Assembly (NCBI GenBank): GCA_020636135.1
Contig: JACJYK010000001.1
Span: forward strand, 792,501 to 856,500
Source: Lewinellaceae bacterium
GTDB lineage: Bacteria > Bacteroidota > Bacteroidia > Chitinophagales > Saprospiraceae
Direction: 5' to 3'
DNA length: 64,000 bases
The translations under genes were made by a program, and so were the position numbers. The notes under the pieces are model-generated. The model was not told the DNA's origin and did no database searches. It saw only the letters and a program-made list of their open reading frames with translations. This document shows, in pieces, positions 35,074-43,682 of this stretch. The stretch's first letter is position 1; each line of letters opens with the position of its first letter.

Positions 35074-36339
35074 ATGGATGTCCTGCTCAAAAAATGTACG
35101 GTAATTGACCCTTCCGGTCCCCATCATCGCAAAGAGGTGGATGTACTGATCCATAATGGGGTCATCGAGAAGATCGGGAAGCGCCTGACCGCTCCGAATC
35201 AAAAATGCAAACTGGTTGAGGCCAATGACCTGCATCTAAGTCCGGGTTGGTTGGATATTATGCCCTGGCATGGTGAACCGGGTTTCGAACAGGTGGAAAC
35301 GCTGACTTCTTTATGCGCCGCAGCCAGCTCCGGAGGGTACACGGCCCTTGCGCCGGCACCAAATACGTTACCGGTTGCTGACCAGTTTAATAATGTTCGC
35401 GCCCTCCGGCATTTTCAGAATCCACAGGGAGTCAGGATCCATCCCCTGGGGGCCTTATCGGTTGGAACTGAGGGGAAGGACCTCACCGAGATGTATGACC
35501 TTACCCAGGCCGGAGCCGTTGCCTTTACGGATGGATGGAAATCGGTCCAGCATAGTGGATTGCTCCTGCGGGCCCTGGAATACGTACGTCCGCTGGGACG
35601 TACGGTCATCAACCAGCCTCACGAACGTCACCTTGAAAATGAAGGTCTGATGCATGAAGGGGTGACCAGTACCTTGCTGGGCATGAAAGGTATCCCTGCA
35701 TTGGCTGAGGAGATCATGGTTCACCGGGATCTGGAATTAGCCCGGTATGCTGGTTCATCCATACACATCCTTAATATCTCCAGCAAAGGTTCCGTCCGGC
35801 TGATCAAGGAGGGTAAAAAACAAGGCATTCCGGTCAGCGCCAGTGTGGCGATCATGAACTTGCTGGCTGATGATGAAACGATCAGGGATTTTGATGCGGT
35901 CTACAAGATCTGGCCTCCATTGCGTGGGACGGAAGACCAGAAATCGCTCTGGTCCGGTGTTAAGAACCAAACCATTGATGTGATCACTTCCAATCACAGT
36001 CCGTCCGACCAGGAGCATAAAGACCTTGAATTTGCCTATGCCGCCTATGGCATCACCCAGTTACAGACCTGTTTTCCTGCTTTTAACTCGGCGTACCCGG
36101 ATGAACTCGACACCTTTGTAAGCGCGGTCAGTGCAAACCCACGCCGTGTCCTTGGCTTGAAGAAGTTGATGCTTGAAGTTGGGCAGGAAGTTGAAATGAC
36201 TCTGTTTAGCCCAACGGATACCTGGACTTTCAGCCGGCCTAAAAATAAATCGCTGGCAAATAACACACCATTTTTTGACCGTGCATTTACCGGAAAGGTT
36301 ATCGGGACTATCATTGGTGATCAGCTAAACCTGATTTGA
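35074..36339 (+). CDS. Dihydroorotase-like protein without metal-binding residues
   Basis: This 421-residue amidohydrolase-fold protein aligns with PyrC over its length, but the catalytic residues are gone. The metal motif DxHxHxREPG reads DIMPWHGEPG (35251-35280). The second His region TPHHL reads VAIMNLL. The catalytic Asp motif TDHAP reads SNHSP. Known non-catalytic PyrC-like subunits associate with aspartate transcarbamoylase in some bacteria, and Bacteroidota carry this degenerate form near batA. It should not be annotated as active dihydroorotase. It starts 3 bp after the batA-like gene. Confidence 0.88.
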   Translation: MDVLLKKCTVIDPSGPHHRKEVDVLIHNGVIEKIGKRLTAPNQKCKLVEANDLHLSPGWLDIMPWHGEPGFEQVETLTSLCAAASSGGYTALAPAPNTLPVADQFNNVRALRHFQNPQGVRIHPLGALSVGTEGKDLTEMYDLTQAGAVAFTDGWKSVQHSGLLLRALEYVRPLGRTVINQPHERHLENEGLMHEGVTSTLLGMKGIPALAEEIMVHRDLELARYAGSSIHILNISSKGSVRLIKEGKKQGIPVSASVAIMNLLADDETIRDFDAVYKIWPPLRGTEDQKSLWSGVKNQTIDVITSNHSPSDQEHKDLEFAYAAYGITQLQTCFPAFNSAYPDELDTFVSAVSANPRRVLGLKKLMLEVGQEVEMTLFSPTDTWTFSRPKNKSLANNTPFFDRAFTGKVIGTIIGDQLNLI

Positions 36340-36380
36340 AATGTCCTGACGAATCAGTACATTTAAGAAAATATCAGACG

Positions 36381-36941
36381 ATGGAACCAATCGATACCAC
36401 CGAACAATTACCGGATCCGCAAGAAGTAAAATTTGGACGTACTGCGATGCGCTTCGGACTTTATACCGGACTTATCCTGGTGGCCATATCTCTGGTGATG
36501 TATTTGACCGGATTGTCAGACCCTACCAACACAAGTCAGCGTTTCATAAGCATGGCCATCAACATTTTAGTGTTTGCAGGAGGAATGGTATTAGCCTGCC
36601 GGGCGCACCGCGATGAAGAGCTTGGTGGCGTGATGTCATTTGGCCGTGGATTTGGAGTAAGCATGTTGGTAGCCATCGCAGCCTCACTGATTTCTTCAGT
36701 TTATTCCTACATCTTTCTGAAGTTTATTGATCCTGAGGTGATGAAGAAAGCCATGGATCTGCAAATGCAACAGATGGAAAGCAGAGGTATGACCGATGAG
36801 CAGATTGAACAAGCCTCAAAAATGATGGAGATATTTTCAACTCCCGGCTTTGCCAGTTTGAGTGCATTTATCTTTTCGGTGATTTTTGCATTAATTGTGG
36901 CGCTTATTGTGGCCGGGATCATGCAAAAGCGTGCTATCTGA
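36381..36941 (+). CDS. DUF4199 family membrane protein
   Basis: This 186-residue protein has four TM helices (about 25-45, 57-76, 90-115, 155-182) with the family motif EELGGVMSFGRGFGVSMLV between the second and third, and an amphipathic Met/Gln-rich region (about 120-150). DUF4199 is largely restricted to Bacteroidota; the function is unknown. The ATG at 36381 is preferred over the frame start at 36336. It is the last gene of the batA-like cluster. Confidence 0.82.
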   Translation: MEPIDTTEQLPDPQEVKFGRTAMRFGLYTGLILVAISLVMYLTGLSDPTNTSQRFISMAINILVFAGGMVLACRAHRDEELGGVMSFGRGFGVSMLVAIAASLISSVYSYIFLKFIDPEVMKKAMDLQMQQMESRGMTDEQIEQASKMMEIFSTPGFASLSAFIFSVIFALIVALIVAGIMQKRAI

Positions 36942-37110
36942 TCTGCTTAGAGTAGGCATTGTTCCACTGATTTCAGCTTTACCGTTATTCTTACTCCTCT
37001 GGAGGATTTTGCGACTAAGGTTTTCATACCTCATGACGGCTATGGTCAGATCCATTAGCAGCGGCATTAGCTGAGCGCTCCGGAATTACATGATCGCTAA
37101 TTAAGCCAAT

Positions 37111-37138
37111 AAAAAAGGGGCACCGGTAAGATGCCCCT
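37111..37138 (-). terminator. Rho-independent terminator of the GEVED T9SS gene
   Basis: On the minus strand AGGGGCA pairs with TGCCCCT over a 9-nt loop and is followed by six T residues. It lies 26 bp after the stop of the 37164-38909 gene. Confidence 0.85.
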
Positions 37139-37163
37139 GAAGATTGGTTGATTTGATTTATTG

Positions 37164-38909
37164 TCAGTTCTTGATAAAGCGCCTGGTGTAAACCTCACCA
37201 TTTGCATCGATCCAGCGGACGAAATAAGCGCCGGCCTGCAGTTGGTCAATGGATTCCTGACTGGATCCGGCTGACCGGGGTTGTTGCAGGATTACCTTCC
37301 CGGAGAGGCTGATGATCGACAACTGGCCTTCTCCACTGCCCGGCAGATCCAGCCGGATGCTGCTGCTGGCCGGGTTGGGAGCGATACCGATATCCGGTAG
37401 TTCCCGGTTCAGAACGGTGGTGCCAATTTGAGGATCTACTCCCGGATTAATGACCAATGGGTCGTAATGATCATGTATGTCAATGGTATAGTCTTCCACT
37501 TCTCCATACCAATAGGTGCCGCAAGCTTCAGGATAGTCATCAAAGGCCATGGCCACCCGCATCCGCGTTTTTCCGGTTTTAGCCCAGGATGGAATATAAA
37601 TGTATGACCAGACCCAGTTGGAGGAGTGATCAAAGGCTACTTTCTCATTGTAGTCGAATTTTCCATTGTGGTTAAAGTCGATCCAGACACACCAGAATGC
37701 AGCCGGTTTGATCCAGCCATAATGCGCATCATGCACCCAGTTCAAGGATGGTTTTAGAAACAGAGTGCCGCGGTCGTTGCGATACATCACAGTCGACATG
37801 TGGGTATAATCGCCATACCCGTTATGGGCGTAATTGGAGTAATTGTCCAGATCTCCAAGCCATACCTGATAGATGTATCCATAATTGGGATCCTGACCGG
37901 AAGATTCACAATACTTCGGCGCCGGAGGGCCACTCTCGACCCAAACGGAATAATCCTCCACTTCACCGTACCAGAATGCATCACAGGGATCCGGCTTATA
38001 CTTGTCGTAATCTTTGAAGTGCATGGCTACGCGCATCCTTGTTTTGCCCGGCTTTGCCCAGGAGGGTACGTCAAAATGCATTTGCAATGGATCGTAACAA
38101 GCTGAATCACAGACCATTTCCTCCTTGTCAAATTTCTGATTCTGGTTGTAATCGATCCAAACCATCCAATGTGGTTTTTCCATGTACCAGTCACCCCATC
38201 TATCGTATTGCTTCCGCAGGTAGGGCTTCAGATACATGTCATGCCGCTTATTTTGGGTGATCTTGCACATCAGTTTGGTATAATCGGCATAACCGGATGG
38301 ATCGCAACCCGAGACCTTATTGATCTCGCAAACATTTACCTGTTTGATGTATCCGTATTTGGAATTCTTACCCCAGCCTTTACAATAGTCGTTGTCATGT
38401 CCGTAGTAGGGATTTTTGATATGTACGGCATAATCTTCCACCTCGCCATACCAGTAGTAGCCACACGGTACAGGGTCGTAGATGAAACGCATCCCTACCC
38501 GCATCCGGGTGTTCCCGTCCTTGGCATCGCTGGGTATTACCACCCAGGCCGTGATTTCCCTCGAATAGGAATCTTTTACCACGACCTCACTTTCTTCAAA
38601 CTTTCCATCGTGATCAAAATCGATCCATACGGTCCACCGGGCATCTTCGTGAAATGCCGGCCAGGTTCTCGGGGTCAGGGTGATCGGGTATTTCTTGCCG
38701 GCTTCTACTTCGATGGTCTGATGCATGTAATCACCATAACCATTATAACTGAAGCCGGAATGATTGCTCACGTTGCACATGCGTACACCGGCAATCCAGC
38801 CATAATACTCACTTTTTCCATAGGCAGAACAGTAGTCAGGGTCTTCGTTAGCTTGCAGGAAGGCAGTGGTGAGTAATAGGCATAATAGGGTCGTAAAGCT
38901 TTTCTTCAT
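37164..38909 (-). CDS. Secreted triple-GEVED domain protein with T9SS sorting domain
   Basis: This 581-residue protein has a signal peptide (cleavage near LQA|NED) and three tandem GEVED modules starting at about residues 26, 176 and 334. Each begins with YC, contains a W-V-W-I-D-F/Y calcium-loop-like motif (VWIDFDHDGKF, VWIDYNQNQKF, VWIDFNHNGKF) and ends with WYGEVEDY. A T9SS type A sorting domain occupies about 505-581 (IGIAPNPASSSIRLD ... RRFIKN). GEVED modules occur in secreted Bacteroidota adhesins and proteases; here there is no enzyme domain, so an adhesive or structural role is inferred. A perfect inverted repeat lies 20 bp upstream of the start. Confidence 0.9.
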   Translation of the reverse strand: MKKSFTTLLCLLLTTAFLQANEDPDYCSAYGKSEYYGWIAGVRMCNVSNHSGFSYNGYGDYMHQTIEVEAGKKYPITLTPRTWPAFHEDARWTVWIDFDHDGKFEESEVVVKDSYSREITAWVVIPSDAKDGNTRMRVGMRFIYDPVPCGYYWYGEVEDYAVHIKNPYYGHDNDYCKGWGKNSKYGYIKQVNVCEINKVSGCDPSGYADYTKLMCKITQNKRHDMYLKPYLRKQYDRWGDWYMEKPHWMVWIDYNQNQKFDKEEMVCDSACYDPLQMHFDVPSWAKPGKTRMRVAMHFKDYDKYKPDPCDAFWYGEVEDYSVWVESGPPAPKYCESSGQDPNYGYIYQVWLGDLDNYSNYAHNGYGDYTHMSTVMYRNDRGTLFLKPSLNWVHDAHYGWIKPAAFWCVWIDFNHNGKFDYNEKVAFDHSSNWVWSYIYIPSWAKTGKTRMRVAMAFDDYPEACGTYWYGEVEDYTIDIHDHYDPLVINPGVDPQIGTTVLNRELPDIGIAPNPASSSIRLDLPGSGEGQLSIISLSGKVILQQPRSAGSSQESIDQLQAGAYFVRWIDANGEVYTRRFIKN

Positions 38910-38928
38910 AGTACAATCATTTGGTTCA

Positions 38929-38949
38929 TTCTTATCTCTAAGATAAGAA
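38929..38949. promoter_or_regulatory. Perfect 9-bp inverted repeat upstream of the GEVED gene
   Basis: TTCTTATCT-cta-AGATAAGAA is a perfect dyad in the region between divergent genes, 20 bp from the GEVED gene start and 150 bp from the PHP gene. It could be an operator or a 5'-UTR hairpin. No trans-factor can be named. Confidence 0.4.
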
Positions 38950-39097
38950 GCGGACTTTGATCATAGGTGACTTTAACATATAATAGAACGCATGATACGA
39001 TCCGTATTCATGAGACTTAAGTACGATCAATTGTTCTGAAACCACTTCTTTTTGCTGATCTTCGCGGGTAATGAAAACCTTAGTTTAAAATCGGATC

Positions 39098-40300
39098 ATG
39101 TTAAGATCAAAAGCAACGTATTTGTTCTTCCTGGGTATGGTCATCCTCTGCTTTTCCTGTCAGAAGGTTGAATCGGATTCAAGCCATTGGTATAAAGGGA
39201 ATTTGCACACGCATTCGTATTGGAGCGATGGTGACGATTACCCCGAAATGATCATGGACTGGTACAAGACCCATGGTTACCAGTTTATTGCCCTGAGTGA
39301 ACACAACACGATCGCCGATCACGAGAAATGGGTGCGCATAGGCCAGGATTCCTTAAAGAAAGTAGCCCTTAATAATTACCGGGGACGATTTGGAGACGAC
39401 TGGGTCGTGGATCAGCTGGATGAAAATGGATTGGCAATCAAGCTTAAAACGCTGGAGGAATACCGACCTATATTTGAAGAACCGGGTAAATTCCTCATCA
39501 TCCAGTCCGAAGAAATCACCAACCAGATCGGTGATAAACCACTCCACCTCAATGCGACCAACCTGCGTAATCTGATTGAGCCGCAAGAAGGAGAAAGTGT
39601 GGTGGAGATCCTGCAAAAAAGCATTGATGCAGTGCAGCAACAGCGTGAAGAGACCGATCAGCCGATGATTATACATTTGAATCATCCCAACTTTCATTAT
39701 GCCGTGTCTCTGGAAGATATGATAGCGCTGAAAGGTGAACAGTTTTTTGAAGTGTTTAATGGGCATCACATGGTCCATAATCAGGGAGATTCCACCCACA
39801 TGGGGACTGAAGAGATGTGGGACCTGGTCAATATTGCATATCTCAAACAAGGGAAACCTCTGCTTTACGCTTTGGGTACTGATGACAGTCATAACTACCA
39901 CCGCATGGGCCGCCAATGGAGTAATTCCGGCCGGGGATGGGTGATGGTCCATGCCAGTGAATTAACAGCTGAATCCATTATCGCGGCTCTGGAGGCAGGA
40001 GATTTTTATGCTTCTACCGGTGTAACCTTCTCCCGGCTTGAGGTGCAGGACGGTACACTCAGCGTTTCTGTTAAAGCCGAACCGGGAGTGCATTATCAGA
40101 TCCAGTTTATCGGATGCCGGCAGGGAGCAGATCACAGCGAAGTATTCTCAGAGGTTGAAGGAACCAGCGGGTCCTTTACCCTGCAGCCGGATCAGCTGTT
40201 TGTGCGGGCTAAAGTCCTCTCGGATAAGCAACATCCCAATCCCATTGAAAACCTGGACTACGAGATGGCCTGGTCCCAACCGGTTACCCATACCAACTGA
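39098..40300 (+). CDS. PHP-domain phosphoesterase-like lipoprotein
   Basis: This 400-residue protein has a lipoprotein signal (CFSC, Cys21) followed by a PHP domain: NLHTHSYWSDGDD with metal-binding His residues and FIALSEHNTIADH with the second set. Further metal ligands are candidates in IIHLNHPNFHYA and GTDDSHNYH. PHP proteins include histidinol phosphatases and nucleases, but the exported lipoprotein forms of Bacteroidota are not characterised. A C-terminal beta domain of about 80 residues follows. The substrate is unknown. Confidence 0.85.
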   Translation: MLRSKATYLFFLGMVILCFSCQKVESDSSHWYKGNLHTHSYWSDGDDYPEMIMDWYKTHGYQFIALSEHNTIADHEKWVRIGQDSLKKVALNNYRGRFGDDWVVDQLDENGLAIKLKTLEEYRPIFEEPGKFLIIQSEEITNQIGDKPLHLNATNLRNLIEPQEGESVVEILQKSIDAVQQQREETDQPMIIHLNHPNFHYAVSLEDMIALKGEQFFEVFNGHHMVHNQGDSTHMGTEEMWDLVNIAYLKQGKPLLYALGTDDSHNYHRMGRQWSNSGRGWVMVHASELTAESIIAALEAGDFYASTGVTFSRLEVQDGTLSVSVKAEPGVHYQIQFIGCRQGADHSEVFSEVEGTSGSFTLQPDQLFVRAKVLSDKQHPNPIENLDYEMAWSQPVTHTN

Positions 40301-40318
40301 TAATGGGGTCGGCCGGAT

Positions 40319-40921
40319 TTAAATTTTCCTGCCTATATACCGGATAACATGGGCGGGACCCTTATGGTATTCTCCTTCCTGAAGCAGGAGGTCGGTTTCC
40401 AGCAGGTAAATGGCTTCCAATGCAGATAACTCGCGCTTCACACTTTCGGTCGAATACAAGAGGTCCTCAGTTCGTGGTCCTCCGGACGAGTAAGCCAGCT
40501 GGGTACGCGTAAAGGCTTCCATGAAGAGTTCACCGCCTGCTTTCAATGACCGGATAAGTTTATCGTAAAAAGGAATCCTGACCATCTCTGGTAGATGGAC
40601 ATAGCTCAGGCCGATGGCGTCGTAATGGTGGTCTTTCACAGTGAATTCCTGTATTGATTGTACCGCATACCGGATATGGACTTGTTGCATGGCTGACTGT
40701 GCCAGGGCCCGCTGCTGGGCAACAGCACTGAAATCGAATGCTTCGACATCCCATCCCAGCCGGGCGGCATAAATGGCATTCCGCCCCTGGCCCTCCGCAG
40801 GAAAGAGGATCCTTCCCGGCGTCCTGGCATCGAGGCAGGTTTTCATCCATATATTAGGGGCCTCCCCGTAGACCAGTTCTTCCTCATTAAATCGATCATT
40901 CCAGAAATTTCTTGGGTCCAA
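40319..40921 (-). CDS. SAM-dependent methyltransferase (TehB/thiopurine type)
   Basis: This 200-residue class I methyltransferase has motif I in ILFPAEGQGRNAIYAAR, an acidic loop (VEAFDFSAVA) and post-motif segments (DAIGLSYVHLP, LKAGGELFMEAF). The order and short N-terminus (NFWNDRFNEEELVYGEAPN) are typical for the TehB-like/thiopurine family. The substrate cannot be inferred. It converges on the PHP gene with an 18-bp gap. Confidence 0.87.
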   Translation of the reverse strand: MDPRNFWNDRFNEEELVYGEAPNIWMKTCLDARTPGRILFPAEGQGRNAIYAARLGWDVEAFDFSAVAQQRALAQSAMQQVHIRYAVQSIQEFTVKDHHYDAIGLSYVHLPEMVRIPFYDKLIRSLKAGGELFMEAFTRTQLAYSSGGPRTEDLLYSTESVKRELSALEAIYLLETDLLLQEGEYHKGPAHVIRYIGRKI

Positions 40922-40963
40922 TTGGTTACAGTTTATTGTATTTATAATGCTTCCTGACCCGGA

Positions 40964-41635
40964 TCATTCGGTCGAGCGGTTCAGAAACCGGTCGAAAGGA
41001 TACAAAGCCTTAAAAGCACTGGCAGCATGATCCAGAAAGTCTGATGATGTCACCAATTTGTCGGGGCATGAATTGGAAGCAAGAAAGCTTTTCATTTTAA
41101 GGAATTCAATCTCCGGATGATCCGCCGGATAGCCTTGAGGGGTGCTTTTAAGCTTCTCACCATCAATGTCGCCGAAATAATGCCTGAAATCCTTGTTTTC
41201 AAGGATGGACTTAAACTCTTCGCGGTTGTAATCGATCTCCTGACGGATCGCTTTAAGCCAGCTTGATTCCGGCAGATAGGCGCCGCCCGCCAGCATGGAT
41301 GCCCCCGGCTCCAGATGGATGTAATAGCCGGCCCTGCTATGGATCTCAGACCGTTTGGCCGCAGAGGATACATGCGCACCCATGGCAATCTTATAGGGTG
41401 ATTTATCCTTGGAGAAGCGCACGTCCCGGTATATCCTGAAGACGCAATCCTTTGCTTTGAAATGGGCAATGGAAGGATCAAATTGCGCTATCTGCAGGAT
41501 GAGTGCATCAATAAATTGCTCAAATTCTGCACGGGCAGCTTCATATCGCGGCTTGTTTTCCTGAAACCACTCGCGATTATTGTTGGCTTTCAGGTCTTTA
41601 AGAAACCGTAGGGTTGAAGTGGAAATACTTGGCAT
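40964..41635 (-). CDS. DUF2461 family protein
   Basis: This 223-residue soluble protein has the DUF2461/TIGR02453 motifs FLKDLKANNNREWFQENK at the N-terminus, FRIYRDVRFSKDKSPYK in the middle, and GYYIHLEPGASMLAGGAY. The family is widespread in bacteria and fungi; the function is unknown. It lies 42 bp from the methyltransferase gene on the same strand. Confidence 0.9.
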   Translation of the reverse strand: MPSISTSTLRFLKDLKANNNREWFQENKPRYEAARAEFEQFIDALILQIAQFDPSIAHFKAKDCVFRIYRDVRFSKDKSPYKIAMGAHVSSAAKRSEIHSRAGYYIHLEPGASMLAGGAYLPESSWLKAIRQEIDYNREEFKSILENKDFRHYFGDIDGEKLKSTPQGYPADHPEIEFLKMKSFLASNSCPDKLVTSSDFLDHAASAFKALYPFDRFLNRSTE

Positions 41636-41680
41636 AGCTAACTCATTTAATGTTTGATTTGAAGCAGTTCATTGCAGTGG

Positions 41681-42139
41681 TTATAACCATTTAGTCCAGA
41701 GGTGCCGTTCCTTACCGGCAAATCCTGCTTTGCGGTAAAGGTTTTGTGCCTGCTGATTGGAATGGTCTACTTCCAGGTGAACAGCCTTTAAGCCATAAAG
41801 GGCACACTGATCACTGACGAAGTTGATAATCTCTTTCCCATAACCCTGTCCCCGGAATTCTTCTTTCAGAAACAACTCATCGATGAATGCGTCTTTGCCC
41901 AGATACTCAAAACTGAAGCCAAAACAGATGGCCACGTATCCGGCTGATTCACCGTTCATCCTTATGGAGTATAACGTGCCCAGCGCTTCATTGTTGAGCA
42001 TCTGCAGGATCAGAAGTTCCCTGATTTCGGCATCAAAATGCAGATGCTCCAGGGTGCAGAAAGTTTCCATCATGCCCAGCAGGGTGGGGATATCGCCGGC
42101 GGTGGCCACGGTACACTGTATTGGTGCGTTTGGATCCAT
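41681..42139 (-). CDS. GNAT family N-acetyltransferase
   Basis: This 152-residue protein (from the ATG at 42139) has the GNAT acetyl-CoA loop EEFRGQGYGKEII and the late motif VDHSNQQAQNLYRKAGF. The frame is open to an ATG at 42205, which would add 22 residues without GNAT homology; the shorter form starts just before the first beta strand and is preferred, with modest confidence. The substrate is unknown. It is divergent from the GDPD gene. Confidence 0.87.
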   Translation of the reverse strand: MDPNAPIQCTVATAGDIPTLLGMMETFCTLEHLHFDAEIRELLILQMLNNEALGTLYSIRMNGESAGYVAICFGFSFEYLGKDAFIDELFLKEEFRGQGYGKEIINFVSDQCALYGLKAVHLEVDHSNQQAQNLYRKAGFAGKERHLWTKWL

Positions 42140-42227
42140 GGATTTTGAATCGGTGATTGCAGTATTTCCAGAGAATTTGTTGCTCCCTGGAAAAGTAAAC
42201 ATCAAATTTGTTTAAAGATCGTTAATC

Positions 42228-43097
42228 ATGCTTTTTTTCTGGTTGTTCCTGTTAAACTTAACATCTTGCAGTATGCATACCGATTCAAATTCCTTCGACT
42301 GGCAGGGCCACCGTGGCTGCAGGGGACATTTCCCGGAAAATTCCATTCCGGCATTTCTCCATGCGCTGGAAACACCGGTCACGACACTGGAGATGGACGC
42401 TGCGATCAGCAAGGATGGCCTGGTAATTATTTCACATGAACCCTGGTTCAATCCGGTGATTTGCCGGGGCCCGCAAGGTCAGCAGGAAGGATTGGAATCC
42501 ATTGCGATCCATGATCTGACCTATGAAGAGATAAAGCAGTACGATTGCGGGTCCTGGGGTAATCCCAGATTTCCGGATCAGCATGCTATATCTACCTACA
42601 AGCCTTCTCTGGCTGATGTGGTGGCCGCCGTTCGGGCCTATTGCGATTCGATTAACCGGCCCTACCCCTATTACAACATAGAGATCAAGAGCAGCCCGGA
42701 GTGGGATGGTACCTTTACGCCTTCCGTGGAAACGTTTGCTGCAACGCTGGTTTCTGCCTGCCGTGAACTTGGCATCCTGGATCAGACTACGATCCAGTCT
42801 TTTGACCTTCGCGCCCTGCGGGAAGTGCATCAGAAGTACCCGGAGGTTAAATTATCACTGCTGGTCGAAGAAACGTTTGAACTGGAATCGTTGCTTGATA
42901 AGTTGGAATTTGTTCCTCAGATTCTCAGCCCCTATTTCCCTTTAGTGACTTCCGAATTGGTGTCGGATTGCCATGCACGGAATATGCAGATTGTGCCATG
43001 GACGGTGAATGAAATAGCCGATATGAAAGCGCAGCGGGCCCTGGGTGTGGATGGGCTCATCACGGACTACGTAGACCGGATTGCACACATAGATTAG
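42228..43097 (+). CDS. Glycerophosphodiester phosphodiesterase family lipoprotein
   Basis: This 289-residue protein has a short lipoprotein signal (NLTSC, Cys14). The GDPD barrel has GHRGCRGHFPENSI (catalytic His), the metal-binding Glu-Asp pair in TTLEMDAAISKDGLVI, the second His in ISHEPW, and NIEIKSS. It would hydrolyse glycerophosphodiesters in the periplasm to give glycerol-3-phosphate. It overlaps the convergent GNAT gene by 4 bp. Confidence 0.92.
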   Translation: MLFFWLFLLNLTSCSMHTDSNSFDWQGHRGCRGHFPENSIPAFLHALETPVTTLEMDAAISKDGLVIISHEPWFNPVICRGPQGQQEGLESIAIHDLTYEEIKQYDCGSWGNPRFPDQHAISTYKPSLADVVAAVRAYCDSINRPYPYYNIEIKSSPEWDGTFTPSVETFAATLVSACRELGILDQTTIQSFDLRALREVHQKYPEVKLSLLVEETFELESLLDKLEFVPQILSPYFPLVTSELVSDCHARNMQIVPWTVNEIADMKAQRALGVDGLITDYVDRIAHID

Positions 43098-43651
43098 TTT
43101 CCGGTTGGAACTGGATCGCCTTTAAGCCTTGAATACAGCCAGGCATCCACGTATTTATCATCCTTCTTTACCGCATGGCGCATCAAGCCTTCACGGATGA
43201 AACCTGATTTTTCGAGGACGCGGGCAGAAGCAGGATTATAAGTGTAAACCATGGCCTCCAGCCGTGTCAGTGAGGTATTTTCAAAGATCATTTCACAAAA
43301 ATCCCGGACGACTTCGGTCATGATACCCCTGGATCGGAAGGGAGCTCCCAGCCAATATCCAAAACCCGATTTGTGGCTGCTAATACCATGTTCGTACATT
43401 AATCCAATGCCACCTATTACCCGGTCCTCTTCATCCACGATCATCCAGTTAAAATGAATCTGGTGAGCTTGCTCCAGGTTTCGGTTCAATACCCTGAAAT
43501 CGTTAGCATCGGAAACGGTATAAGGGTAAGGTATGAGTAGCGTATTGGTATACAGCTCGTTGTCATTCAGGTATTCAACCAGTTGCGATTCATCGCCCTT
43601 TCTTATTTCGCGTAAGGCCCAATGCGGATTTTTAAGATGCAGGTAATTCAT
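43094..43651 (-). CDS. GNAT N-acetyltransferase, RimJ/RimL type
   Basis: This 185-residue protein has the RimJ/RimL pattern: HWALREIRKGDESQLVEYL at the N-terminus, GFGYWLGAPFRSRGIMTEVV (acetyl-CoA loop) and NPASARVLEKSGFIREG. The family acetylates ribosomal proteins or small molecules; the substrate is unknown. It lies 31 bp downstream of the isoaspartyl peptidase gene on the same strand. Confidence 0.9.
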   Translation of the reverse strand: MNYLHLKNPHWALREIRKGDESQLVEYLNDNELYTNTLLIPYPYTVSDANDFRVLNRNLEQAHQIHFNWMIVDEEDRVIGGIGLMYEHGISSHKSGFGYWLGAPFRSRGIMTEVVRDFCEMIFENTSLTRLEAMVYTYNPASARVLEKSGFIREGLMRHAVKKDDKYVDAWLYSRLKGDPVPTGN

Positions 43652-43682
43652 TGCAAGGAACGCTTTGTACTTGAAAATAATT

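Noticed and set aside
35074..36339. Active dihydroorotase (pyrC)
   Set aside because: The metal-binding His residues and catalytic Asp are replaced, so only a PyrC-like fold is called.
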